From assembly GCA_001800975.1 (NCBI GenBank), contig MGWK01000026.1:62001-126000 (forward strand): a DNA stretch of 64,000 nucleotides, read 5' to 3'. This DNA comes from Flavobacteria bacterium RIFCSPLOWO2_12_FULL_35_11 (lineage in GTDB: Bacteria; Bacteroidota; Bacteroidia; Flavobacteriales; Flavobacteriaceae). Below the pieces are notes generated by a model that made no database searches, had not been told where the DNA came from, and saw nothing but the letters and a program-made list of their open reading frames with translations. The translations under genes and the position numbers were made by a program. Shown piece by piece: positions 1 through 8,423 of this stretch (its first letter is position 1; the number at the start of each line of letters is the position of its first letter).

Positions 1-840
1 ACCTCCTCTTAAACGCAATGATGCTGTACTTGTAGGATCACCTGATGACTGAATAACCGATAGTCCAGCTACTTTACCTTGCAATAATTGCTCTGTGGAA
101 AAAACAACCCCTTTTTTGAGTTCTTTTGCAGAAACTGACGAAATGGAGCCGGTTAAATCACTTCTTTTCATCTTACCATATCCAACAACAACAATTTCAT
201 CAAGTGAAGCCAAATCCTCATCAAGCTGAACATTTATAATTGTTTCCAATCCAACTATTATTCTTTCTGTTTTCATTCCAATGAAAGAAAATTCAATAAT
301 ATCTCCTTCCTTAGATTCAATACTATAGTTTCCATTAAAATCGGTCTCTGTTCCTTTAACAGTTCCAACAATTAGTATGCTTACTCCCGGAAGCGGCGTT
401 CCATTACTGTCGGTCACTGTTCCTTTAATTTCTAATTGTTGATCAATTAATAAATTAATAGGATTTTCTTCTTTATCTTTTGGAGTATTTTTAATGATAA
501 TTTGTTTATTCAATAACTCAAATGAAACAGACATGTCTAAAAATATTTTATTCAAAATATTTTTAACTTTTTCATTTTTCGCCTTAACTGAAACAAGTTT
601 ATTTACATTGATATCATCTCTACTAAAAAGAAATTTAAACTCTGTTTTCATTTCAATTTCCTTTAGCACCTTTTCAATGGTGACATTGTTAAGATCCAAT
701 GTTATTTTTGTGTTTTGGGCATAATTGCTTGCTTCGATTTTGAATATGGAAACAATAAGTAAAAATGTGGTTAATTTCATTTTTAAATTAAAATTTAAGC
801 AGAATAAGGACATAATCCTATTCTTAATAAGATTTTTCAT
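1..840 (-). CDS. SusC/RagA-family TonB-linked outer membrane receptor, N-terminal part
   Basis: The left window edge cuts this gene after about 280 codons, so the ORF track misses it. Translating the minus strand gives a signal peptide, then an STN (secretin/TonB short N-terminal) domain at about residues 45-115, a carboxypeptidase-regulatory-like beta-sandwich (IKGTVTDSNGTPLPGVSI, about 140-210), and the start of the plug with the family signature DEIVVVGYG and LQGKVAGLSV. SusC proteins import large nutrients across the outer membrane with a SusD lipoprotein, which would lie outside the window. The STN domain normally talks to a FecR anti-sigma factor, and fecR and an ECF sigma gene lie directly upstream. 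An ATG at 780 is an in-frame alternative start. The longer N-terminus resembles flavobacterial homologues, so 840 is preferred. The substrate cannot be told. Confidence 0.93.
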   Translation of the reverse strand, partial: MKNLIKNRIMSLFCLNFNLKMKLTTFLLIVSIFKIEASNYAQNTKITLDLNNVTIEKVLKEIEMKTEFKFLFSRDDINVNKLVSVKAKNEKVKNILNKIFLDMSVSFELLNKQIIIKNTPKDKEENPINLLIDQQLEIKGTVTDSNGTPLPGVSILIVGTVKGTETDFNGNYSIESKEGDIIEFSFIGMKTERIIVGLETIINVQLDEDLASLDEIVVVGYGKMKRSDLTGSISSVSAKELKKGVVFSTEQLLQGKVAGLSVIQSSGDPTSTASLRLRGG

Positions 841-892
841 ACTTTTGTGTTTGATTAGTGATTAATTAATAATGGTTAATTCACTTTATTAT

Positions 893-922
893 AATCGGAA
901 GTTGTTCTAGCATCTTCCGGTT
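893..922 (-). terminator. Hairpin between fecR and susC
   Basis: A 9-bp stem (AACCGGAAG with CTTCCGATT on the minus strand, one G-T wobble) lies in the 147-bp gap between the fecR stop and susC. There is no long T-tract after it in the reading direction. It may be a weak terminator, an attenuator or an mRNA processing site that sets the fecR:susC ratio. Confidence 0.35.
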
Positions 923-987
923 TTTTATTTTATAAAGTGAATTGAGTTATTGGTTAAGTTTCAATTCATATATTTTTATAATTTAGG

Positions 988-2208
988 TTAGTTAATAATT
1001 ATTTTATTGTTCTCTATTGTGTACTCAATTTCATAATTTTTGTTAAAAGAGTTTAATACTTCTTCTATTGTTTCTACATCAAATGTTGCATCATAATTTT
1101 TTTCATCTAATTTGGAGTTGTTATTTATGATGGTAACATTATAATGTCTTTCAAGTTTTTTAATGATGTTTTTAAACTGTATATTTTTAAAAATAAGTTT
1201 CCCGTTTTTCCACCCAGTGTAAATATTTGTATCGACCTCATCTATAGTAGCATTGTTTTTAGTCTTATCCCAAGATGCCATATATCCCGGTTTCAGTTCT
1301 AGTGAAGTTGCCTTATCATATGTTTTATCTTTTCCAAAGATACTTACTGCTCCCTCTACGAGTACCGTATTTATTGATGAATCTTCAGGGTAAGTGGATA
1401 CGTTAAATTCTGTGCCTAACACTCTTATATTAATGTCATCGGCGTTTACAATAAAGGGATGTTTCGGGTCTTTAGCAACGTCGAAATATGCTTCGCCTTC
1501 TAATAAATAAACTTGCCTATTTATTCCCGTAATAAATTTTACGGGGTATTTTAAAACACTACCGGAATTCAAATGAACCTCTGTTCCATCTGATAAAACA
1601 ACTTGAAATTTTTTCCCATTGGGAATAGTTAATATATTGTAGGCCAATTCTTCTGCGCTATTTTCTTTTTCATAATTCAATATATTTCCTATTTGTTCAG
1701 CGACTACCTTTCCTGATATGTTTATGCGCTGTTGCTTTCCACCGGTTTGTATAACTTTCACATTTCCATTTTCTAATTCAAGCGTAATTTTATCATCAGC
1801 AATTTGTAATTGATTTCCAGACACCGCTGTTGTCTTGTGCTGATTCATAAAATAATAGCCAATGCCAATAACTCCAATAAAAACTGCAGCATATTTTATA
1901 AACCTTATGCCTTGTCTTAAAAATCTTAATTTAGAAATTGGCTTTTCAAGGATTGGAACTATATTCGGCTCCTGATGAAGTTTTGTATTAATGTTATTCC
2001 AAGCATGATTACTGTCTACATTTTCTGTAAATCCAATTCTTCTTGATTTCTTATAAAAGTATAGGTACTCTGAAAATAGCTTCGTATTTTCGGGATCATC
2101 ATTTAACCAATCCTTTAGTTCGTTAAATTCCTTCTCACTTAAATCCTGGGAGATATAAGCAAGTATAAGTTTTAAAATATAAGTGTCATTTTTTTTCATT
2201 GCAAACAT
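988..2208 (-). CDS. FecR-family anti-sigma factor
   Basis: This 406-residue protein is a FecR-type transmembrane anti-sigma regulator. An N-terminal cytoplasmic region of about 105 residues should bind the sigma factor. One membrane helix follows at about 110-128 (YAAVFIGVIGIGYYFM). The periplasmic part has the FecR domain (LSDGTEVHLNSGSVLKYP and LEGEAYFDVAKDPKHPFIV) and a C-terminal DUF4974-like region ending EYTIENNKIIIN. The known mechanism is that the STN domain of the cognate TonB receptor signals through FecR to free the ECF sigma factor. The sigma gene is just upstream and the SusC gene just downstream on the same strand. A second in-frame ATG at 2199 (MKKNDTY) is an equally good start. 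Confidence 0.93.
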   Translation of the reverse strand: MFAMKKNDTYILKLILAYISQDLSEKEFNELKDWLNDDPENTKLFSEYLYFYKKSRRIGFTENVDSNHAWNNINTKLHQEPNIVPILEKPISKLRFLRQGIRFIKYAAVFIGVIGIGYYFMNQHKTTAVSGNQLQIADDKITLELENGNVKVIQTGGKQQRINISGKVVAEQIGNILNYEKENSAEELAYNILTIPNGKKFQVVLSDGTEVHLNSGSVLKYPVKFITGINRQVYLLEGEAYFDVAKDPKHPFIVNADDINIRVLGTEFNVSTYPEDSSINTVLVEGAVSIFGKDKTYDKATSLELKPGYMASWDKTKNNATIDEVDTNIYTGWKNGKLIFKNIQFKNIIKKLERHYNVTIINNNSKLDEKNYDATFDVETIEEVLNSFNKNYEIEYTIENNKIIIN

Positions 2209-2274
2209 TTCTATGTCATGTATATTTATAATATGACAAAATGTTCAAAATGGGTGAACAATATTTTACTTTTT

Positions 2275-2829
2275 TTAAACTAATAGTAAAACAATGATAA
2301 TATCCAATGATTTTCTAAGTTGTTTTAACGCATTGGAATAATGCGTTTTAATGGTGTTTACCGAAACGCCAAGTTGTTCGGCAGCCTCTTTATACTTAAG
2401 ATTGTCCAGTACAATGGCTTTAAAGACCTTCCTGCTTTTCTCAGGCAAAGCTTCAATTTCTTTGTATAATTTCCTTTTTTCTTCTTCAATATTTTCGATG
2501 TCTACAACCTCATCCTCTATTAGTCTGTTGACCTGGCTCTCAATTTCTTCAAAGCGATACTTTGCATTTTTCCTTATGTAGGACAGTGTATTATTTTTTA
2601 CTGCTTTAAAAAGGTATGGACCAATTGAATTTTTAAGTTTAAGGTATAACTTGTCATCCCAAAATTTTACAAATATTTCCTGAACAATATCCTCTGCCTG
2701 ATCAAAGGAATCGCAATATTTTAACGAATAAACACTCAATGGAATATAATATAGGTCAAATAAATCTTTATAACCGGATTGATCCCCAATTTTTAATTTT
2801 TCTAGTATTTCGATATCATTTAACCTCAT
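2275..2829 (-). CDS. ECF RNA polymerase sigma factor (Bacteroidota sigma-70 family)
   Basis: This is a small sigma factor of about 184 residues with region 2 (DLYYIPLSVYSLKYC, AEDIVQEIFVKFW) and region 4 (KVFKAIVLDNLKYKEAAEQLGVSVNTIKTH helix-turn-helix). It probably transcribes the SusC locus under control of the adjacent FecR protein. The ORF track starts at a TTG at 2838. The ATG at 2829 (MRLNDIEI) is the better start, because the longer form runs into an inverted repeat. The gap to fecR is 66 bp, so the two probably share a transcript. Confidence 0.93.
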   Translation of the reverse strand: MRLNDIEILEKLKIGDQSGYKDLFDLYYIPLSVYSLKYCDSFDQAEDIVQEIFVKFWDDKLYLKLKNSIGPYLFKAVKNNTLSYIRKNAKYRFEEIESQVNRLIEDEVVDIENIEEEKRKLYKEIEALPEKSRKVFKAIVLDNLKYKEAAEQLGVSVNTIKTHYSNALKQLRKSLDIIIVLLLV

Positions 2830-2836
2830 AAAATCC

Positions 2837-2871
2837 AAATATTGAAAAAACAGCTATTTTTTTCAATATTT
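2837..2871. promoter_or_regulatory. 14-bp perfect inverted repeat just upstream of the ECF sigma start
   Basis: AAATATTGAAAAAA and its exact complement are separated by 7 nt, ending 8 bp before the sigma gene ATG. Position and symmetry suit an operator or a 5' hairpin in the sigma mRNA. No TAnnTTTG box with good spacing was recognised here, so the function is unproven. Confidence 0.45.
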
Positions 2872-2987
2872 CGCTAATATAAAAGATTTTTTTAAATATA
2901 AATTAAAAACACTTTGAAACTAAATAATATGCAATTTAGCAATAAAAGGAAAATTTTGAAAAAAAATCATACATCTCCAGCAGTATT

Positions 2988-3009
2988 TCATTCCTCCTGA
3001 ACTTGTTTC
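2988..3009. repeat. Short dispersed palindrome (CCTGAA-N5-TTCAGG)
   Basis: The sequence TCCTGAACTTGTTTCAGGA forms a 6-7 bp stem. Sequences of this form are common intergenic repeats in flavobacterial genomes (recalled, not searched). It is not next to a gene end here. Confidence 0.4.
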
Positions 3010-3329
3010 AGGATCTTATCAATTAAAATAAAATTAACTGCATACGGCTGCCAATAAAAGCTTCCTTAATACAAATCTAAAGGAGCGGAGTCGAAGGGAG
3101 TAAGCCTTTATTCTTTGCCTTTGTGCTTTAAATCCCTGCTGATGTAAAAGAATAAATTATTATTTTTTTAAATAATTCTTTCGCTTTTTCCTCTTTTATA
3201 TCTCACAATAGCATAATCCTAAAATATTATGCAAATAAATCGGTTGTTAAATATCCATTCATCACATTTTTTAATCAAATTCAGCCATGGTAAATTTTTG
3301 GGATCCAAGAAAGTTTAATATTATGTTTA

Positions 3330-3687
3330 AAAAAAAACAGGAAGCCAAAGCTTCCTGTTTCCTGAAGAATTTAGTATATCTGGTAACTTTTAACGAATCC
3401 TTAGCATCACTCCATTTCTAAAATAATACCAAAGAAAGTTTAAATTAGCAAATGTCTATAACCCTTCATAAATCCTCAATACTTTTCAGTAATGAAGATC
3501 TGTTTTTTTTGAAAAACAGGAAGCCGAAACTTCCTGTTTCCTGAAGAATTTAGTATATCTGGTAACTTTTAACAAATCCTTAGCATCACTTCATTTCTAA
3601 AATAACACCAAAGAAAGTTTAAATTAGCAAATGTCTATAACCCTTCATATTTTCTCAATACTTTTCAGTAATGAAGTTTTATATTTT
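3330..3687. repeat. Tandem duplication, 2 x 179 bp, each copy with a hairpin
   Basis: The block beginning AAACAGGAAGC at about 3335 recurs 179 bp later at about 3514 with few differences over most of its length. Each copy opens with an inverted repeat: AAACAGGAAGC/GCTTCCTGTTT in copy 1, while copy 2 has lost the innermost pair. No long ORF runs through it. The second copy diverges after ATGAAG at about 3676. This is a recent segmental duplication. The hairpin could be a terminator or a structured RNA. Confidence 0.8.
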
Positions 3688-3748
3688 ATATGCTAAATCA
3701 ATGAACTAAATTAATAAGCCAAAATTACGTCATCAATACCTTCTCCAA

Positions 3749-3827
3749 AATGATCTTTATCAAATTGCTATATGATTGTTATCAAATTACTATATGTTAC
3801 GATATGATTGTTATCAAATTAACTATT
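3749..3827. repeat. Three short repeats TGAT(C/T)-TTATCAAATT
   Basis: Copies begin at about 3751, 3773 and 3805. Two contain the symmetrical core TGATTGTTATCA. Spacings are 22 and 32 bp. They could be binding sites, or simply low-complexity DNA. The overlapping ORF of 63 codons owes its repetitive peptide to these repeats and is not believed. Confidence 0.5.
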
Positions 3828-4132
3828 GACAAAAGAAAAGATTATTTTATTTCAAAATTAGCAGTTAAACTATATTTTATTATTTCACTGTCAAGATCTC
3901 TTTTGCAATGGAAAGGGGTCATCATTTTAAAATTAACCTAAGCTTTAATCCGTTTCCATTAGAATAGCCCCAACAAAACAGAATGTTTAGCAGGTAATAA
4001 GGTGTTCGAAATCCGCTTCATTTTGTTTCATAAAATATATCTGCAAGGGCATTAAATGTAAAAGAAAATATAAACTTGTATCGATAGTTAATTATAAAAC
4101 CCAAATCCCGGTAACCAACCCTTGCATATACC

Positions 4133-4179
4133 ACAAATAGCACTACTGCGGTGACACATCCTCGTTTAGTGCTATTTGT
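4133..4179. terminator. Hairpin, 12-bp perfect stem
   Basis: ACAAATAGCACT pairs with AGTGCTATTTGT across a 23-nt loop and is followed by TTTATTTT. It resembles a factor-independent terminator, but no gene ends next to it. It may mark the end of a gene that has since been lost. Confidence 0.4.
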
Positions 4180-4551
4180 TTATTTTCAAAGTGGAGCGTT
4201 ATAGGAAATTTAATCCTACTGTGATCACTGAAACAATACTCAAAAGGTATCCTGAGTTTAGTCGAAGGGTTTTTGTGTCAAGACAAGGCGAAGCACTTCA
4301 CAATCATCAAAACAAATAAAAAAGGGGGTGAGTAGATGTTAAACTTGATTGGTTTCGATGAAAAAGCAAAAAAACAAAAGGAATTAGATGAATAACCTTA
4401 AAATACAATTATAAAAACTGCCATAAAATTTGGAGGCGAGAATTAATTGTTTGAAGAATCCGTAAAAATGAGGAAATGGATTAAAAAATGGCCAATATTT
4501 AAATAGTGAATTAATAAACTTAAATTAAAAGCTTCATAGCGTTAACTTTGT

Positions 4552-4559
4552 TATTTTTG
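4552..4559 (+). promoter_or_regulatory. -7 promoter box of the MFS gene (TATTTTTG)
   Basis: TATTTTTGC fits the Bacteroidota -7 consensus TAnnTTTG and lies 18 bp before the ATG at 4578. It overlaps the longer ORF start at 4548, which argues for the downstream ATG. No clear -33 TTG was found. Confidence 0.5.
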
Positions 4560-4577
4560 CAGAAGATTTATTTTAAA

Positions 4578-5717
4578 ATGCCTTTAAAAGCAAAACAACG
4601 CGCTGCCTTAAGTACCTATTTCTTTTTATCGGGTTTATGTTTTGCTACTTGGGCTTCTCGAATTCCAACAATAAAAGATTTTTTCAATTTCAATGAAGCG
4701 CAATTAGGCACCGTGTTACTGTCAATGCCTATTAGCTCACTTATTGGATTGCCAATTTCAGGTTGGCTTGTTTCAAAATTTGACAGTCGTTTCCCATTGA
4801 TTGTGGCGATAATGTTTTTAGCAATGGCTCTAACGTTTATCGGTTTTGCCGATACCCCATTTTTATTGGTAGCTGCGCTTAGTTTGTATTCTTTTAGTTC
4901 GCGTATTTTATATATTTCAATGAATACCCAATCCATTACCATTCAAAAAAAATATACAAAAAAAATTGTTGGTTCTTTTCATGGTCTTTGGAGTACTGGA
5001 GGTTTATTAGGGGTTGTTTTGTCAACCATTATGGTAAAATACAACATACCTTTACATATACATTTAGCAACAATAGCCGTATTTATAGCAATCATTTCCT
5101 TATTGATATTTTCCTATACACTCACGAATGATAAATCAACTTTTGGTAACAAGTTAATTTTTGGAAAACCAGATTCTTTTATTTTTTATTTAGGCTTACT
5201 GGTCTTTTTTGCTGCAATTTGCGAAGGAGGAATGTTCGACTGGAGTGGTGTTTATTTCAAAGAGGTAATAAATGAACCTATTTTTACTTATGGATATTTA
5301 TTATTTACGGCAGCTATGGCTTTTTCCAGGTTTTATTCAGATAGATTGGTAGAGGTAATTGGATTGGAAAAAATATATATTTTTAGTTCTCTATTAATTG
5401 CTGTTGGTATTTTATTGGCTATAACATTTCCTTATTTCTATCCGGCATTAATCGGCTTTAGTTTGGTAGGTCTTGGAACAGCCGCTATTTTTCCAATGAC
5501 ATTTATGCTTGCGGGGACATCAAAAAAATATTCACCAGGAATGGCGATTTCAATTATATCAACCTACGCCACGGTAGGAATGCTTGTTGGCCCGCCATTA
5601 GTAGGTTATGTGGCCCATGCATTTGGTTTAAAAAATGCCTTTTATATTTTTGTAGTTGCAGGGTTGCTATTTATTCCTTTATCACAATTTTTCTTTAAAC
5701 TTCAGAAAAAAAATTAA
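4578..5717 (+). CDS. MFS transporter, YbjJ-like
   Basis: This protein of about 379 residues has about 12 hydrophobic segments and is an inner-membrane major facilitator. The N-terminal stretch FATWASRIPTIKDFFNFNEAQLG followed by LLSMPISSLIGLPISGWLVSKF is typical of the YbjJ/fucose-permease-like branch. The substrate is unknown. The ATG at 4578 (MPLKAKQRA) is chosen over the track's 4548 because a promoter box overlaps the longer N-terminus. The gene stands alone, between the repeat-rich region and a 450-bp spacer. Confidence 0.85.
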   Translation: MPLKAKQRAALSTYFFLSGLCFATWASRIPTIKDFFNFNEAQLGTVLLSMPISSLIGLPISGWLVSKFDSRFPLIVAIMFLAMALTFIGFADTPFLLVAALSLYSFSSRILYISMNTQSITIQKKYTKKIVGSFHGLWSTGGLLGVVLSTIMVKYNIPLHIHLATIAVFIAIISLLIFSYTLTNDKSTFGNKLIFGKPDSFIFYLGLLVFFAAICEGGMFDWSGVYFKEVINEPIFTYGYLLFTAAMAFSRFYSDRLVEVIGLEKIYIFSSLLIAVGILLAITFPYFYPALIGFSLVGLGTAAIFPMTFMLAGTSKKYSPGMAISIISTYATVGMLVGPPLVGYVAHAFGLKNAFYIFVVAGLLFIPLSQFFFKLQKKN

Positions 5718-5772
5718 CGTATAGAATTTTAAAATTTACTGGAAATCGCATCAAAACCAGCATATTAAAATT

Positions 5773-5934
5773 TCAATAAATCAAAATATCATATTTATGA
5801 TAGGCTTGCATGTCTTTATTAGTTTCCTTGGCTTTATTCAAACCAAATAGCACTCCTTCAAGATGAATAATATTCATAAGTCTTTGAAATTGCATCGTAG
5901 ATAAATTCAATCTACCCTGCTCTTTCGTCCTCAA
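5773..5934 (-). CDS. Possible small protein or gene remnant, TTG start
   Basis: The minus strand encodes an open stretch of 53 codons from a TTG at 5934 (MRTKEQGRLNLSTMQFQRLM...), and the frame stays open further upstream to about 5970. A TAATTTTG box matching the -7 consensus lies shortly upstream. The amino-acid composition looks protein-like rather than random, but no family is recognised and there is no ATG. It may be the tail of a lost gene. The rest of the 5718-6140 gap shows nothing else. Confidence 0.3.
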   Translation of the reverse strand: MRTKEQGRLNLSTMQFQRLMNIIHLEGVLFGLNKAKETNKDMQAYHKYDILIY

Positions 5935-6144
5935 TCCAATATATTTAGAGTATTTAATGTTACAAAATTAGGAAAATACCCCATTGCTCATAGCTTAGGA
6001 TTTTAGCAAAATAAAAAAAGAAAAACCAATATCAAATTTATGATTTTGAAAACACGCTTTAAGTAATTGTTAATATCAGTCCGCTTTTTGCTGACAATTT
6101 ATACTCAATTTTAAAAATGAAAGGCTCAATTCAAATAATATGAA

Positions 6145-6152
6145 TACATTTG
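6145..6152 (+). promoter_or_regulatory. -7 promoter box of the DnaJ/KTSC gene (TACATTTG)
   Basis: TACATTTGC matches TAnnTTTG and lies 24 bp before the ATG at 6176. It overlaps the ORF-track start at 6140, so translation probably begins at 6176. Confidence 0.5.
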
Positions 6153-6175
6153 CACGAAATTTGAAAATACAATTT

Positions 6176-6613
6176 ATGAAGCGTATCAATGAATATAAAA
6201 AAATATTTAAGGTAGAAGGAGAAATTAATCTGAAAGAGCTTAAAACTACTTACAGAGACCTGGTAAAGGAATGGCATCCAGATAAATTTCAGGACGAAGC
6301 GAAAAAACATGAGGCAGGAATCGTAAGCACAAAAATTATTGATGGCTATCATTTTTTAGTAAGCATAGCTCCCGAAACGAAGGAGTCTAATCTAAAAGAA
6401 TACGCCAGCCTGACTTCTGAATCAAAAATTGAAAACTTCCAACATAAAAGCATGCTTTTGGAAATTACCTTTGCTTGCGGAACCACTTACGAATATTTTG
6501 GTGTGAACCAAAACCTATTCACCAAATTCGTGAATAGCGGTCAGCGATCTAATTTTGCCAAAAGAAAATTGTATAACTCTTTCCTTTACAGAATGTCGAA
6601 AAAAGCGGCCTAA
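6176..6613 (+). CDS. DnaJ-domain protein with C-terminal KTSC domain
   Basis: This protein of 145 residues has two parts. The N-terminal half is a J-domain with the diagnostic HPD in VKEWHPDKF, which normally stimulates the ATPase of a DnaK/Hsp70 partner. The C-terminal half (ITFACGTTYEYFGVNQNLFTKFVNSGQRSNFAKRKL) matches the KTSC domain, a short module of uncertain, possibly nucleic-acid-related role. It is cytoplasmic, with no signal peptide or membrane segment. The track's longer start is rejected because a promoter box lies in that stretch. It ends just before a strong bidirectional terminator. Confidence 0.85.
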   Translation: MKRINEYKKIFKVEGEINLKELKTTYRDLVKEWHPDKFQDEAKKHEAGIVSTKIIDGYHFLVSIAPETKESNLKEYASLTSESKIENFQHKSMLLEITFACGTTYEYFGVNQNLFTKFVNSGQRSNFAKRKLYNSFLYRMSKKAA

Positions 6614-6623
6614 CTGCCTTACT

Positions 6624-6680
6624 CTATAATAAAAATACAAAGCGCCCAATAATTTCGGGCGCTTTGTATTTTTATTATAG
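6624..6680. terminator. Bidirectional terminator, 24-bp perfect stem
   Basis: CTATAATAAAAATACAAAGCGCCC pairs exactly with its complement across a 9-nt loop. T-runs occur on both strands. It serves the convergent dnaJ-like and NlpC/P60 genes. Confidence 0.9.
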
Positions 6681-6709
6681 TGGAAGCAGGAATCTTTATA
6701 TTAAAAAAT

Positions 6710-7252
6710 TCATAAGACACGCACTGCTTTTACAAATCGGCGCGTATAACCCGCTTTTTTCAGACTGGTAACAATCACTTTCTTTTCACCGCCTGAGGAT
6801 GCGTGTATAAAATCACTTTCCTTTCCTTTCGGATCTGTAACGATGCCCACATGGCCAATAACATTTCTTGTCGGACTCAAAAACACCAGAATATCTCCTT
6901 TTCTTACGCTTTCAATCGGTATTTCTTTTCCGAAATTTTTAAATTGTGAAGAACTTCGCGGAACCTGAATTTTAAAATGTTTAAAAACATAGTAAACAAA
7001 TCCCGAACAGTCAAACCCAACTTTACTGCTTCCTCCTCCAACATAAGGTGTGCCCAATAATTTCATTCCAAAGCTTACAATGCTGTCTTCTAATGAAGGA
7101 TTATTTATCTCTATATTACTGACAATAGTTTCACTGCTTTCAGGTAAACTCTTTACTTCTCTCGATGCACCATATGTGTGGTTACACAATAGAATTAGCG
7201 ATAAACTGATACGGGTTGCAAATTTGGAGAGATTTATCTTTTTATAGGTCAT
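6710..7252 (-). CDS. NlpC/P60-family peptidoglycan hydrolase
   Basis: This exported cysteine peptidase of 180 residues has an N-terminal signal peptide to about residue 30 (ISLSLILLCNHTYGA). The NlpC/P60 domain fills the C-terminal 125 residues, with the catalytic Cys in FDCSGFVYYVF, the His in GHVGIV, and the third residue region FIHASSGG. Such enzymes cleave cell-wall peptide bonds, often D-Glu-diaminopimelate. No SH3 or LysM targeting domain is present, so it is a minimal version. It is followed by the terminator at 6624-6680. Confidence 0.9.
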   Translation of the reverse strand: MTYKKINLSKFATRISLSLILLCNHTYGASREVKSLPESSETIVSNIEINNPSLEDSIVSFGMKLLGTPYVGGGSSKVGFDCSGFVYYVFKHFKIQVPRSSSQFKNFGKEIPIESVRKGDILVFLSPTRNVIGHVGIVTDPKGKESDFIHASSGGEKKVIVTSLKKAGYTRRFVKAVRVL

Positions 7253-7569
7253 ATTAAAAAATTAAATTAGCGAACTTAAGTTCATAAAATCTGTTCAGGG
7301 AATCCTGTATTCCATGATTTAATAAATAAGTGGATGATTGACATCTGTCTTACAATTTGCAAATTTAACCAAAATTAGATGATTTGGACTTAAAGAAAAT
7401 AAAAATGCATAACTAATAAAAGAGATTTGGGTTTTAAGCTTATAGGAAAATTAGCATTATTTGACAAATTATACCAATCCGAAAAATTAGGCTTTAGATA
7501 GCCTCAAACCTAGTTTAGCATTGAAATGACGTTGGTGATAATTATAAAAAATAGGCTTACTGTGCTAAA

Positions 7570-7713
7570 TTATTTATAGATGCAGATAAGTAGCATAACC
7601 AAACTCACAGCTATCAATAATTTATTTAAAAACGCCAATTTTTCATCGATTGAAGCTATTTTTTTTTCGTATTGCTCCAATTGAAAAGCAATATAGTCTA
7701 AATCTTTTTCCAT
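7570..7713 (-). CDS. Small predicted membrane protein (47 aa), not in ORF track
   Basis: The minus strand reads MEKDLDYIAFQLEQYEKKIASI..., an ATG-initiated ORF of 47 codons. The first 30 residues are charged and look helical or coiled-coil. The last 17 (LLIAVSLVMLLICIYK) form one membrane segment ending in Tyr-Lys. It is a plausible tail-anchored peptide. No family is recognised. It lies 100 bp downstream of the four-TM protein on the same strand. The 320 bp between it and the NlpC/P60 gene hold only that gene's promoter region. Confidence 0.5.
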   Translation of the reverse strand: MEKDLDYIAFQLEQYEKKIASIDEKLAFLNKLLIAVSLVMLLICIYK

Positions 7714-7813
7714 TTTCCCAATTTTAAAAACGCCAAAATTTGTGGGGCAACAAATAATAATTAATTAAATGATAAAAATTATGGGGTTATTTTGGGGTAT
7801 TTATGGCTGGGGG

Positions 7814-8290
7814 TTATCCAAATTTTTTGGGTGTTCTCATATTTTCGTCCATTTCCTTTTTTAAATCAACTGCCTGTATGTAAATGGATATTTTACTTCT
7901 AATAAAATAAAGAATTACAAGAATTACCACCAGAAAAGGAACGGTATAGATAAACTCCACTTCATCCATATACAATTCACTGTCATTAATAACTGCTATA
8001 AGTTGAAATAAATAAACTGAAATAGGTATAATCAGTGCATGCACCCACCAATTTTTATTGGTAATAAACCAAATAAATAATAACATTAATGGTACAAATT
8101 TTGAAAATAAGGTGTAAATATATATTTGTACTGTTGCATAATAGCCATTTTTTACAGTGCCAAAAATAGTATCCATAGTTTTTAAATCATCAGGAATATT
8201 TTGGTAAAAATATAGCAAATAAGGGGTTGAAATGATGAATATCACCATTAAACTGCCAATGAATAAGGATGTTTTTTTGTTGTCTTTCAT
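7814..8290 (-). CDS. Four-helix integral membrane protein of unknown function
   Basis: About 158 residues from the ATG at 8290 (MKDNKKTSLF). The track's longer start at 8344 adds a poor hydrophobic extension and is less likely. Four membrane segments are visible: about 8-30, 60-78, 86-106 and 115-135 in this numbering. A charged cytoplasmic tail follows (DLKKEMDENMRTPKKFG). No motif or family was recognised. It sits in a group of small membrane-protein genes on the minus strand. Confidence 0.7.
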   Translation of the reverse strand: MKDNKKTSLFIGSLMVIFIISTPYLLYFYQNIPDDLKTMDTIFGTVKNGYYATVQIYIYTLFSKFVPLMLLFIWFITNKNWWVHALIIPISVYLFQLIAVINDSELYMDEVEFIYTVPFLVVILVILYFIRSKISIYIQAVDLKKEMDENMRTPKKFG

Positions 8291-8360
8291 TATGAAATTG
8301 GGGTTATAGATTTCAAATATAATATAATAAATTGGAATTAACAACTTTATTCCAGGACAA

Positions 8361-8388
8361 AAACCACAATAAAATTATATTGTGGTTT
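8361..8388 (-). terminator. Terminator after the 43-aa peptide gene
   Basis: AAACCACAAT pairs with ATTGTGGTTT across 8 nt, followed on the minus strand by TTTTG. It lies 36 bp beyond the small ORF at 8424-8555, which supports that ORF being a transcribed gene. Confidence 0.65.
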
Positions 8389-8423
8389 ACATTATTAAAA
8401 TAAATGTTTGTTCTATGCGATTG

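Larger units (their letters stand above)
2872..4530. other. Gene-poor 1.65-kb intergenic region
   Basis: No convincing gene is present. It holds a dispersed palindrome around 2988-3009 (TCCTGAACTTGTTTCAGGA type), a 179-bp tandem duplication, a cluster of short TTATCAAATT repeats, and fragments of common flavobacterial intergenic repeats near 3088 (GGAGCGGAGTCGAAGGGA) and 4250 (CCTGAGTTTAGTCGAAGGG). A 19-codon ORF at 4336-4395 (MLNLIGFDEKAKKQ) follows a purine-rich GGGGGTGAG and may be the stub of a lost gene. The content suggests decayed or rearranged DNA. Confidence 0.6.

Noticed and set aside
3330-3687. CRISPR-like array
   Set aside because: Only two units of 179 bp with no spacer-repeat pattern and no cas genes.
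3750-3941. 63-codon plus-strand ORF
   Set aside because: The peptide is made by short DNA repeats (TTATCAAATT), with no promoter or family resemblance.
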